Shown here one piece after another: positions 16,965 to 25,614 of a stretch of 64,000 bases of DNA (the first letter of the stretch is position 1; every line of letters begins with the position of its first letter). Source of the stretch: Pseudomonas sp. CFII64 (GTDB lineage: Bacteria; Pseudomonadota; Gammaproteobacteria; Pseudomonadales; Pseudomonadaceae); NCBI RefSeq assembly GCF_000416235.1, contig NZ_ATLO01000049.1, positions 434,001-498,000 on the forward strand, written 5' to 3'. Below the pieces are notes generated by a model. It was not told the origin of the DNA, did no database searches, and worked only from the letters and a program-made list of their open reading frames with translations. A program made the position numbers and the translations under genes.

Positions 16965-18515
16965 TCAGGCCTTGCGCGTCTCGTGCATGCGTGCGAGTTG
17001 GCGTTCGAGCATGGATGGATAGGGTTCCATCAGGCGCTCGACGCAGCAGGCGCCTTCCGGACTGGCGATCGGGCGGATGCGCGCACGTTGACGAATCAGC
17101 GCGTCGTCGTTGATCTTGCGCTCGACCAGCAGCAGGTTGCGGCTGTGCTGGGAAAGGGCCAAAGCATCCTGCGCCGTTTCGGTGAGCAGCAGATCGATCT
17201 GGCTCAGGCCGGACAGCCCTTCGCCCAGTGTCAGGCCCAATTGCAATTGCAGGGTGATGCCGCTGTCGGCGACTTCGATCTGCAAGGCATGGCTCAGCGC
17301 CCGCAGCAACTCGCCGCAGCAAATGGCGTTGGTCAGGTAGTCGTCGCCGCTTGCTTCGCTGTGGAACAGCATCAGGGTGCTGCCATCGTTGAGCGTATGC
17401 AGTTCGCCTTCATACAGCGACGAAGCCTGATCCAGGCAATCGCGGTAACGTTGCAGCAAATCCGTCAGGCGGGCGCGAGGCAGGCGGCGCAGTTGATCCT
17501 GGGAGCCGAGTTGCACAGCCAGGACTGCGCTCGGTTGCGGCGTGCTCGGTGCGAGCGGCGCCTTGCTGACGACAGGCGCCGGGCTGGCGCTGTCACGCAG
17601 ATCGGCGAACGGATCGTCTTCGTCCTCTTCATCTTCCTCGGCAACCAGTCGACGCTGCACGGGCGGAGCTGGCAAGCGTGGCTTGGGTGCTTCATCGAAG
17701 CCTGGCTCGCGCGCATTGCGGCCTTTGAACGCCGGCTCGGCTTCTTCTTCCTGCTCCAGATACGGATCGTCGCCTTCGTCGTCGACGTATTCCGGCTCGG
17801 GTTCAGGCTCGGGCTCCGGCATTGGCGGGGCAAAGGACGTTTGCAGCTGGCGGGCCAGATCACCGATTTCGTCCTGACGCTCCACCGCTGGGGTGTACGG
17901 ATCGATATCGCGCAGCCAGACGCGCAATTGCAGCAGCGGCGTGGAAATATGGCGACCCAGGCGCAAGCTCAATGCCAGGGCCAGCGCGAGCAGAATCCCG
18001 GCCAGAATGCCCATGCTTTGCAGGCTGATGGTCATCGGCTGCTGGAATTGACTCATGTCCAGGCTGATGCGCAGGTGCCCGGCCATCACATCCTGAAAGG
18101 TGATCTTGATTTCATACAGGCCTTCGGCTTCGCCCAACAACCCGTTTTTCGGGCGCTGACCGGCTTCGGCAAGGATGCGATTGTCCACGCTGTAAATGGC
18201 GGCATGGGCTACAAGCGGGTTCTTCACCAGATTGCCGAGCAGCACGTTGAGGCTGAGGATGTCGTTGGACACCAGCAGTTCAGTGGCTGAGGTTGCGGTC
18301 TGCGTGGTGAGTGCCTGGCCAAGTGCATCGGCCTGCTCATGCATGGCCTGCTTGAATTGCAAACCCATCACGCCCGCGTAAATCACCAGCGCCAAGGCGA
18401 CGAGGATCACGTTATGGCTGGCAATGCGCAAAGCAATCGGAACACGGCGATGGCGCAGTGCACGGAAGATAAGCAGGAAGAAATTATCGGTTTTAACTGG
18501 CGTGGGCCGGTTCAC
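16965..18515 (-). CDS. AhpA/YtjB-type membrane protein with degenerate cyclase-like domain
   Basis: A 516-residue inner-membrane protein divergent from serB, the position of smp/ytjB in E. coli. Order of parts: TM1 (about 34-52), periplasmic loop (54-165), TM2 (168-186), a HAMP-like segment to about 225, an acidic linker (230-330) with a (Glu-Pro)4 run and clusters such as EEDEEDEDD, then a C-terminal domain (331-480) that reads like a class III nucleotidyl cyclase fold. In that domain GELHTLNDGSTLMLF (369-384) parallels the KxxGDGxxxxF block and LQLQLGLTLGEG the GIHxGxV block, but the first metal Asp is missing. GTG at 18515 is chosen because the promoter -10 lies between it and the upstream ATG. 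Confidence 0.72.
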   Translation of the reverse strand: MNRPTPVKTDNFFLLIFRALRHRRVPIALRIASHNVILVALALVIYAGVMGLQFKQAMHEQADALGQALTTQTATSATELLVSNDILSLNVLLGNLVKNPLVAHAAIYSVDNRILAEAGQRPKNGLLGEAEGLYEIKITFQDVMAGHLRISLDMSQFQQPMTISLQSMGILAGILLALALALSLRLGRHISTPLLQLRVWLRDIDPYTPAVERQDEIGDLARQLQTSFAPPMPEPEPEPEPEYVDDEGDDPYLEQEEEAEPAFKGRNAREPGFDEAPKPRLPAPPVQRRLVAEEDEEDEDDPFADLRDSASPAPVVSKAPLAPSTPQPSAVLAVQLGSQDQLRRLPRARLTDLLQRYRDCLDQASSLYEGELHTLNDGSTLMLFHSEASGDDYLTNAICCGELLRALSHALQIEVADSGITLQLQLGLTLGEGLSGLSQIDLLLTETAQDALALSQHSRNLLLVERKINDDALIRQRARIRPIASPEGACCVERLMEPYPSMLERQLARMHETRKA

Positions 18516-18547
18516 AGAGCACGGCTCTTTCGGTGAAGTTGCCGCGC

Positions 18548-18576
18548 AGTATAACGACCGACCCAGTAGCGGCAAA
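18548..18576 (-). promoter_or_regulatory. candidate promoter of the AhpA-like gene
   Basis: On the minus strand: TTTGCC (18576-18571), 17 bp, TATACT (18553-18548). About 33 bp before the GTG start. On the plus strand TAGAAT at 18611-18616 may serve serB. Confidence 0.5.
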
Positions 18577-18645
18577 GCGCTGCCTGTGCCCGGTGGTCAC
18601 TGAAAGTGGTTAGAATGCGGTTTTTTTCCACTGCTGGGGTGCGTC

Positions 18646-19860
18646 TTGCGCGAAATCGTCCTGATTAACATCACAGGTGTTGACCGTCCGGGTCTCACTG
18701 CCGCCATCACTGGCGTGCTCGCGCAAGGCGGGGTGAACATTCTCGATATCGGTCAGGCGGTGATCCACGACACCTTGTCGTTCGGCATCCTGGTCGAAAT
18801 TCCTGGCACCGAGCAAGGCTCTTCCGTGCTCAAGGACATTCTGTTCACGGCCTACAAGCTCGATCAGCAAGTGCGCTTCACGGCGGTGTCCGAAGAGGAT
18901 TACCAGCATTGGGTCGACGGGCAGGGCAAGTCGCGGCATATCGTGACGCTGCTGACCCGCAAGGTCACCGCCGAGCAGTTGCAGCGGGTCAGTTCCATCA
19001 CTGCCAGATACGGGCTGAACATCGACCAGATCGATCGTCTCTCCGGACGCATGCCGCTGGACACCCCCGCCGATCAGGGCAAGGGCTGCATCGAGTTTTC
19101 GGTGCGCGGCGAACCGGCTGATCCGAAGGCGATGCAGGCGGAATTCCTCAGCGTGGCTCAGGCGCTGAATGTCGATATCGCGTTCCAGCAGGATTCGCTG
19201 TTCCGGCGCAATCGGCGTCTGGCGGTGTTCGACATGGACTCGACGCTGATCGAAGCCGAAGTCATCGACGAGCTGGCCAAGGCCCACGGCGTGGGTGAGC
19301 AGGTGTCGGAAATCACTGAGCGCGCCATGCGCGGCGAACTGGATTTTCGCGCCAGCTTCAAGGAGCGCCTGGCGCTGCTCAAAGGGCTGGATGTCAGCGT
19401 GCTGGATGAAATCGGCGCATCGTTGCGTCTGACCGAAGGCGCTGAAACCCTGTTCGCAGAACTCAAGCGCCTGGGCTACAAGACGGCGATTCTGTCCGGC
19501 GGCTTCACCTATTTCGCCAAGCAACTGCAGACCAAGCTGGGCATTGATTATGTGTTCGCCAACGAGCTGGAAGTGGTGGACGGCAAATGCACCGGCAATG
19601 CCATCGAGCCGATTGTCGATGCGCAGCGCAAGGCGGACCTGCTGCGTGAGCTGGCGATCAAGGAAGGCCTGAGCCTGGAGCAGACCATTGCCGTGGGCGA
19701 CGGCGCCAATGACTTGCCGATGCTGGCAATCGCCGGCCTGGGCGTGGCATTCCGTGCCAAACCGCTGGTCAAGCAGTCAGCCAAACAGGCGATCTCGACG
19801 CTGGGCCTGGACGGGATTCTTTACCTGCTCGGTTTCCGTGATCGGGATGGGCGTAACTGA
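18646..19860 (+). CDS. serB: phosphoserine phosphatase SerB
   Basis: Last step of serine synthesis, removing phosphate from O-phosphoserine. The 404 residues carry two N-terminal ACT-type regulatory segments (VLINITGVDRPGLTAAITGV and VTLLTRKVTAEQLQ...), then a HAD phosphatase: FDMDSTLIEAE (nucleophile Asp), SGGFTYFA, and GDGANDLPML. The doubled ACT form is usual in Pseudomonas and is longer than the E. coli enzyme. Start is TTG at 18646 with GGGGTG about 6 nt upstream; no better start lies near. Confidence 0.95.
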   Translation: MREIVLINITGVDRPGLTAAITGVLAQGGVNILDIGQAVIHDTLSFGILVEIPGTEQGSSVLKDILFTAYKLDQQVRFTAVSEEDYQHWVDGQGKSRHIVTLLTRKVTAEQLQRVSSITARYGLNIDQIDRLSGRMPLDTPADQGKGCIEFSVRGEPADPKAMQAEFLSVAQALNVDIAFQQDSLFRRNRRLAVFDMDSTLIEAEVIDELAKAHGVGEQVSEITERAMRGELDFRASFKERLALLKGLDVSVLDEIGASLRLTEGAETLFAELKRLGYKTAILSGGFTYFAKQLQTKLGIDYVFANELEVVDGKCTGNAIEPIVDAQRKADLLRELAIKEGLSLEQTIAVGDGANDLPMLAIAGLGVAFRAKPLVKQSAKQAISTLGLDGILYLLGFRDRDGRN

Positions 19861-19894
19861 TTTTTCGCAGGGCCGGCTCGTTGGACCGGCTTTT

Positions 19895-20030
19895 CGTAGG
19901 ACCGGCTTTATCCGGGAGGACACTATTCCTCGCAACAAGCCTGCATGGAATAAACAGGAGCTCTCCCGGCTAAAGCCGGTCCTACGAGCCGGTCCTACGA
20001 GTCTGTCCTACGAGCCGGTCCAACGTAAAG
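19895..20030. repeat. REP cluster downstream of serB
   Basis: CGTAGGACCGGCTTTATCC, then about 50 bp on the inverted arm CTCCCGGCTAAAGCCGGTCC, followed by three further degenerate copies of the (G)CCGGTCCTACGA edge (19981-20030). The gap between serB and the convergent PilZ-like gene holds nothing else. Confidence 0.8.
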
Positions 20031-20058
20031 GTCCAGCAAGCCGGTCCAGCCGTTCCTG

Positions 20059-21846
20059 TTACAACGACGACCAAAGCGAATCGAATTCCTGCTCTGCCTT
20101 GGGCTGGTCGTTGCCGGTTTCCTTGGGCGCTTCGAAGGTTTCGTATTCGAACTGGTTGTAGCTGCCGCTGCTGGCGCGTCGGTTGTTGAGGGAGCCGCCG
20201 CGTTCTTCGCCGCCGATGTTGATCATCACGCTGTTGCCTTCCTGGAATGGCAGACGCGGGGCGAGGATTGTCGCGGGCTGTTCGATGGCGCGCACTTCCG
20301 GGAGCAGCAACGAACGCATGTAAGGGCTGTTCTGTCCGGGTCTGATCATCTGCAGGCCGCAGGGTTGCGCGAATGGCGCGATCAACTCGATCCCCATTTG
20401 CGTGCCGCCGCTGCGCACCTGGCGCACCCATCGCACAACCGCAATGCTCCAGCCCTGGCAGGCATCGTCCTGAATACCCACCAGTTCGCCCGCCTGCAAC
20501 TGTGGCGGGACTTCCTTGGGCCACGCCAGGCAATATCCGCCGGGGCTGTGATTGACGATGTGCAGGTCGAAGGTCGGGAAGGTTTGCTGCGCATTGGACG
20601 CCGCTTCACCGCCTTCGGCTTCGGTTTGCTGATACTGGATCTCTTCAAACGGCAACAGCACTGACGAGGTGTTGCCGCGCTGGGTATCGAACGCAGTGGC
20701 CCAGGGATCGTCCGGTTTATCGCTGGCCAGTTCCATCTTGAATTGCGCGGCCTTGCTGATGACCGGTAATTGCAGCATGTCGCTGAATGAGCGCCGGCCA
20801 CCGAGGTAATAATGCAGCGCGCTCATGCCGATGCACAGATTCAGCGTGCCCTGGCCCGGCGTGCGCTGAAACGTGCGCTCTGCCACGTCGCCCCATGCCG
20901 CAGCCAGATGCTGCAGCAAGTCGGTGGTGATGCCTTGAGGCACCAGCAATGGCAATTGCGGTCGCAGGTCGGCAGGCGTTTCCAGATAACGATTGATCAT
21001 CGCCGCCAACGCCTGGGTATGCATGCCCAGCAGATCCGGGATCTGTTGTTCGGTGAACAGCGAGGTATAGAGCGGCGGTTTGTCCTGGTCGGGCGCGAGG
21101 GCGAACAGGCTGTTGTCGTCGGCCGGAAGTTGCAGGCGGACCAGTGAACTCCACGAATCCAGGACCTCGGCGAGACGACCTATATTGAGCTGACGCATCT
21201 GGTTGCAGCGTGAACAGCCCATCAACAACGCAACGAGGTAGGTCTGTTCGACAGTCATCGCCTTGACGTTATGCGCCAGCTCATCGTTCACCGCAACCAG
21301 ATGCAACTGGTGCTGGCGGGCGATCTGATAAATCTTGTGCATCTCCAGCCACAGGCCTTCCTGGACCGGGCAATACAACTGATTGGCGCGAATCAAGGGG
21401 CCGTTGAGGCAATGCAGCGCCCGTTGTAACGCAGTGCTCAACAGCGAGATGCGGTCCTTGGTCAGGCGCGCAGCCACGCGCTGGATGATCAGCTTGTAAC
21501 CCACGGCGAGATGGTTTTGCAGCGCCTGGCAAAGGTTGGCGACCTTGCGCGGGCGCTCGTCGAGCACGATGGCCTGATTGAGGAAGTGCCGCTCCAGATG
21601 CTTGCAGACGAAGTACACCTCGGGCCGCAGCAGTTCAAGCAGTTGCAGGCGGTTGTCGCTGGGCGTGAGTAACTGATTGAGTTCGCTGAGGCCCTGATAG
21701 AGCTGGCGCGCCATTTCGCCAAGATTGGCTTTGGGCAGGGTTGAGATCCAGCGTTTCAGGTCGCGAGGGTTTGCTTCACAGAATGTCAGGCTCGACTGCG
21801 TCGGCGTAGGGACACGCAACAACACGGGAAGGCTTGAAATGCTCAT
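20059..21846 (-). CDS. PilZ-like domain protein of unknown function
   Basis: A 595-residue cytosolic protein, orthologous by position to PA4958. Residues 1-330 are helical and unassigned (FCEANPRDLKRWISTLPKANL; ALQRALHCLNGPLI). From about 380 to 510 the pattern is that of a PilZ barrel: NHSPGGYCLAW (NxSxxG near 432), GELVGIQ, WSIAVVRWVRQV and MGIELI. The usual RxxxR c-di-GMP motif upstream of NxSxxG is absent. Lies last in the minus-strand run HDOD - rhdA - psd - this gene. The start at 21846 is preferred for its conserved-looking N-terminus; its ribosome site is weak, so 21912 cannot be excluded. Confidence 0.65.
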   Translation of the reverse strand: MSISSLPVLLRVPTPTQSSLTFCEANPRDLKRWISTLPKANLGEMARQLYQGLSELNQLLTPSDNRLQLLELLRPEVYFVCKHLERHFLNQAIVLDERPRKVANLCQALQNHLAVGYKLIIQRVAARLTKDRISLLSTALQRALHCLNGPLIRANQLYCPVQEGLWLEMHKIYQIARQHQLHLVAVNDELAHNVKAMTVEQTYLVALLMGCSRCNQMRQLNIGRLAEVLDSWSSLVRLQLPADDNSLFALAPDQDKPPLYTSLFTEQQIPDLLGMHTQALAAMINRYLETPADLRPQLPLLVPQGITTDLLQHLAAAWGDVAERTFQRTPGQGTLNLCIGMSALHYYLGGRRSFSDMLQLPVISKAAQFKMELASDKPDDPWATAFDTQRGNTSSVLLPFEEIQYQQTEAEGGEAASNAQQTFPTFDLHIVNHSPGGYCLAWPKEVPPQLQAGELVGIQDDACQGWSIAVVRWVRQVRSGGTQMGIELIAPFAQPCGLQMIRPGQNSPYMRSLLLPEVRAIEQPATILAPRLPFQEGNSVMINIGGEERGGSLNNRRASSGSYNQFEYETFEAPKETGNDQPKAEQEFDSLWSSL

Positions 21847-22055
21847 GTGACAGGCTGACTCCAACTGCTTACTGGCCCGAACGGCGGCATTCGATTCGCG
21901 CGTTAATAGCATTGACTCATTGAGAGTCGTGCAATCTGCATCAATGAAATGCGAAGTTTCCTACAGCGCCGATGCCGTGACTTTAACAGCATCGGCGTGC
22001 AGTCGCAGCCCTTGTTCTACAAACGGGAACGCTAGCCGGGTTACTGGCTCATGCG

Positions 22056-22949
22056 TTACAGCTCAACAGGGGCAACGCTCTGTACCTGGATTTCGACCGG
22101 CGATGCCAGTTTCTCGCCCATTTTGACGGATGAACCGGCCGCCAGTTCCTCGGCCCATTTAATCTGGTTGGGTCCGAACAGCACGATGGCGGTGGAGCCC
22201 AGTTTGAAGCGGCCCAGTTCGGCGCCTTTCTCCAGATGGATCGGCGCGCGTGCGGCTTCGTCGTAGCGGAAGGTTTTCAGCTCGCGTTTCGGTGGAGTGA
22301 CCAGGCCGGCCCAGACGGTTTCGATCGACGCAACGATCATCGCGCCGACCAGCACCACGGCCATCGGTCCACGCTCGGTGTCGAACAGGCAGACCACGCG
22401 TTCATTGCGGGCGAACAGCTCCGGCACGTTCTCGGCCGTGGTCTGGTTGACTGAAAAAATCCGCCCCGGCACATACACCATCTCGCGCAGGGTGCCCGCC
22501 AATGGCATGTGCACCCGGTGATAGTCCTTGGGCGAGAGGTAAACCGTGGCGAACTCGCCGCCCATGAACGGCGCTGACAGGCTGGCGTCACCGCCCAACA
22601 GTTCAAGCACGCTGAAGCTGTGGCCCTTGGCCTGGAAGATGCGGCCGTGATCAATCGGACCCAGCTGACTGATCGCGCCATCGGCCGGGCAGAGAATCGC
22701 GCCCGGCGTGACGTCCAGCGGGCGAGCGTCGGATTTCAACGCGCGGGTAAAGAACGCGTTGAAGTGCTCATAAGCGGTGAGGTCTTCCACCAGCGCCAGG
22801 GACATATCCACCTGATAGCGACGGGCGAACCATGCGGTGAAGGCGTTCTTGAACCAGCGCACCCGGCATTCGGCAACGCAGCCAGCCAGACGGGACAGCA
22901 AGTGGTGCGGCAACAAATACTGGCTGAAGATAAACAGACGCTTTTTCAT
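22056..22949 (-). CDS. psd: phosphatidylserine decarboxylase
   Basis: Converts phosphatidylserine to phosphatidylethanolamine at the inner membrane. The 297-residue proenzyme has the self-cleavage motif LGST (in FKLGSTAIVLF near the C-terminus), whose Ser becomes the pyruvoyl group, and the conserved FMGGEFATVYLSPKDYHRVHMP. The ATG at 22949 has TAGGAA 7 nt upstream; the adjacent TTG at 22952 is less likely. Sits between rhdA and the PilZ-like gene. Confidence 0.95.
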   Translation of the reverse strand: MKKRLFIFSQYLLPHHLLSRLAGCVAECRVRWFKNAFTAWFARRYQVDMSLALVEDLTAYEHFNAFFTRALKSDARPLDVTPGAILCPADGAISQLGPIDHGRIFQAKGHSFSVLELLGGDASLSAPFMGGEFATVYLSPKDYHRVHMPLAGTLREMVYVPGRIFSVNQTTAENVPELFARNERVVCLFDTERGPMAVVLVGAMIVASIETVWAGLVTPPKRELKTFRYDEAARAPIHLEKGAELGRFKLGSTAIVLFGPNQIKWAEELAAGSSVKMGEKLASPVEIQVQSVAPVEL

Positions 22950-23006
22950 CAAAATTCCTAAAACGATAAAGGTGTGCTGAACGTAATGTTACAGGTCGGC
23001 CCGCTG

Positions 23007-23822
23007 TCAGCGTTCGACCGGTGTGTCCGGGTGGTTGCCCCATTCGCCCCAGGAGCCGGCATAGCCTTTGACTCGCGGGTAACCCAGCGCCTTGGCCACC
23101 AGATAGGTGAAGCCGGAGCGATGGTGGGTCTGGCAATGGGTGATCACTTCCTTGTCGGCGGTGATGCCCAGGCTGTCGAGGATTTCGGCAATGTCTTCGC
23201 GAATGCGCAGATTGCGCGCCGGGTCCATGCCTGCGGTCCATTCGAAGTTGACTGCGCCGGGTATGTGCCCGGCCTTGGCCGCCAGGACCTTTTCCCCTGA
23301 GTATTCCGTGGGGCCGCGCGCATCCCAGACGGCCAGATCGGCCGCGCCGAGACGGCTTTGCAGGTATTCGCGAGTGGCGGTGGGTTCGCTGTGCAACGTC
23401 AAAGGCACCGGCTGGCCGGCCGATGGCGGGACGTCAGTTGAGAGCGGCAAGTCTTCCGCCTGCCAGGCAAGCAGTCCGCCATCCACGTAGTGATATTGAT
23501 GGTGTCCGATAACATCCAGTAACCAAATAAACCGCCCGGCCCAACCGCCGCCTTCGTCGTCATAGACCACGTAGACCGCGTTCGGGTTATGGCCCAGCTC
23601 GCCGAACAAGGCTTCGAGCTGCGGTTGTGCCGGCAGCAGGCCGGGGGCTGGAGGCTGGCCCAGTTGCGTGCGCTTGGGATCGACAAAGCGTGCGCCGGGG
23701 ATGTGTCCGGCGTCATACCGGGCGCTGCTGGTCAGATCCACCAGAATCAGCTCCGGCGCGTCGAGGCGTGCCAGCAGGTCGCTGGGTTCGATGACCAGCG
23801 GCAGGCTAGAGAAGACGGACAT
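23007..23822 (-). CDS. rhdA: thiosulfate sulfurtransferase (tandem rhodanese)
   Basis: Transfers sulfane sulfur from thiosulfate to cyanide or thiol acceptors. The 271 residues hold two rhodanese domains; the second has the active Cys in THCQTHHRSGFTYLVAKALG. The first (VDLTSSARYDAGHIPGA...) lacks a catalytic Cys, as is normal. The ATG at 23822 follows TGGAGG by 6 nt, ruling out the longer in-frame start. Follows the HDOD gene after 46 bp and precedes psd by 57 bp, so probably one transcript. Confidence 0.9.
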   Translation of the reverse strand: MSVFSSLPLVIEPSDLLARLDAPELILVDLTSSARYDAGHIPGARFVDPKRTQLGQPPAPGLLPAQPQLEALFGELGHNPNAVYVVYDDEGGGWAGRFIWLLDVIGHHQYHYVDGGLLAWQAEDLPLSTDVPPSAGQPVPLTLHSEPTATREYLQSRLGAADLAVWDARGPTEYSGEKVLAAKAGHIPGAVNFEWTAGMDPARNLRIREDIAEILDSLGITADKEVITHCQTHHRSGFTYLVAKALGYPRVKGYAGSWGEWGNHPDTPVER

Positions 23823-23868
23823 GTGCAGCCTCCAATATCGGAAAAAGAGGCGAATTGTAGCCCAGCTG

Positions 23869-25404
23869 TCAGGCTTTGCGACCACTAAAGCTGGTCATCG
23901 CCCGCTCGATGCATTGACAGGTTTTTCCGAAAGCCTGTACGGATATCTCCGAAAGCGGCCCGCCGCCCTGGTCGGCGAACACCAGCATCACCACTTTGCC
24001 ATTGCTGCTCAGGGAGCGAATCAACCAGTGCTGACCCTTGAACAGGCCCCTGATGCTGCCCGGCAACAACGCTGAAAACTGATCGATGTTGGCCGGTGTC
24101 ATGCGCAGTTGAGTGGGTTGCGCGAGCAAGCGCTGCAACACCGTGCTTTCTTTTATATACAGCACGGTTTCTGCGGCTTCCTTCTGTAAGCCACCGATCT
24201 GGTGAACCCGCAGCATGGTGGCCGTCTTGTCCGTCATCATCAGCATGACCCGCTGCATGCCGCAGGACAGCAAGGCGTCACGGGAAGAGGTGGTCAAGTG
24301 CATCGCGTTATTGAACGGGCTCGGTTCGATCAGCAGCTCGGCACAGTGTTTGCGCCAGATTTGCAACGCTTCGGCAGAGGGCGGCGGGGCGGGCAGCATG
24401 CCGCGATGGACCCGACGCGTGTCCCACGGCCAGAGCAGCGCTTCGGCAGGATGCCATGTTCCCGGAGCCGCGTGCTGTCGGGCGCTGCTGGCGGCGTTCT
24501 GGTGCACCTGTTGTTGCACGACATCCAGCGGTTGTTGCAGATACAGACTGGTCAGCAGCTCCCAGCGCAGGCAATGCGGGCTGTCCCAGGCTTGCTGGGC
24601 CGCCAGCGCCAGGCCGTTGCCGAGCAACACCGTATTGGCGGGCTGATTCAGCCAGCGATGCAAATGAGGGTCGGCGTCCATCAGCTGTTGCTGGAGCAAC
24701 GGATCGTCATTGTTGCGGGCGATGCGCATGGCTTTCACCAGTTGGCGCCGCTCGCTGATCAGCAAGCGATAACCCTGAGTCACCCACAGCGGCAGATGCC
24801 AAAGCTCGGCCAGGGTGATGCACAGCTCCAGCAGGCTGACGCCAAACAGTTCTTTTTCCACCACGCGAGAAGACTCGCCTTGATGGATGACGCGCATTTC
24901 CCATTCATCGAGCAGCTTGGGATACGTCAGCGCCATCGGCCACAAAGGCGAGAGAAACAGCAGGCTGCCCAAGTGAATGTCCTGCCAGAGCCGGGCCAGA
25001 CGCCCGGCGAACAGACCGCTGGCCTGCTGGGTCGCGTGTTGGCTGACCAGTAACAGTTGGCGAAACGTGGCGGGAATTTCGTCCGCTTCCAGCGTCGGCA
25101 GGCGATTGAGCAGCACTTCGGTGCGCGCCAGCCCAAGACGATTGATTGCCACCTCAAGGCTCTCGGCGGGCTCCGCCAGTTTGTTGGTGTGGTGATTGGC
25201 CTCGCGCATGACGCTGAGCACCAGCGCCGGGCTGTCCTGAACCATGTCGGCGATATCACGCAGCGAGCGGCGACTGTCGTTGAGTGCCGAGCGCACGCGT
25301 TTGTGGCTGGCCGCAGGCACCGGCAATGCAACGCCGTCGAGCTGCTTGACCCAGGCATCCAGGGTCTTGGGAACAGGTAGCGGTGTCGAGGTATCTGGAG
25401 GCAT
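23869..25404 (-). CDS. HDOD-domain signalling protein
   Basis: A 511-residue cytosolic protein. Residues about 20-220 form an HDOD domain (an HD-like fold without the metal residues): VRSALNDSRRSLRDIADMVQ, LEVAINRLGLARTEVLLNR. The C-terminal half has no clear family but ends in a GAF/profilin-like stretch (VVMLVFADQGG). HDOD proteins link second messengers to motility and competence. It is divergent from motAB, the same neighbourhood as PA4955. No strong Shine-Dalgarno precedes the ATG at 25404. Exact function unknown. Confidence 0.8.
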   Translation of the reverse strand: MPPDTSTPLPVPKTLDAWVKQLDGVALPVPAASHKRVRSALNDSRRSLRDIADMVQDSPALVLSVMREANHHTNKLAEPAESLEVAINRLGLARTEVLLNRLPTLEADEIPATFRQLLLVSQHATQQASGLFAGRLARLWQDIHLGSLLFLSPLWPMALTYPKLLDEWEMRVIHQGESSRVVEKELFGVSLLELCITLAELWHLPLWVTQGYRLLISERRQLVKAMRIARNNDDPLLQQQLMDADPHLHRWLNQPANTVLLGNGLALAAQQAWDSPHCLRWELLTSLYLQQPLDVVQQQVHQNAASSARQHAAPGTWHPAEALLWPWDTRRVHRGMLPAPPPSAEALQIWRKHCAELLIEPSPFNNAMHLTTSSRDALLSCGMQRVMLMMTDKTATMLRVHQIGGLQKEAAETVLYIKESTVLQRLLAQPTQLRMTPANIDQFSALLPGSIRGLFKGQHWLIRSLSSNGKVVMLVFADQGGGPLSEISVQAFGKTCQCIERAMTSFSGRKA

Positions 25405-25519
25405 GCATCAGGCCTGTACGACTGGATATTTTAGGCAGTATGGACTGCGAAATTTCAGGGTAAGACATCAGTTTGCGGGCCGCCGTTCAAGGCCCGGCTG
25501 GCTTTTCCACATTACGGCC

Positions 25520-25546
25520 TATAGTCTGGCCCACATATGCCGATAA
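25520..25546 (+). promoter_or_regulatory. sigma-28 (FliA) promoter of motAB
   Basis: TATAGTCT (25520-25527; consensus TAAAGTTT, 6 of 8), exactly 11-bp spacer, GCCGATAA (25539-25546; 8 of 8). Start point would be about 60 bp before the motA ATG. Confidence 0.85.
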
Positions 25547-25614
25547 GTAGAAGAAGAGTTTCACGAACTTCCGCAACATGTCCCTGAATCCGACTTGGTA
25601 AGTAGTTTCTACCT

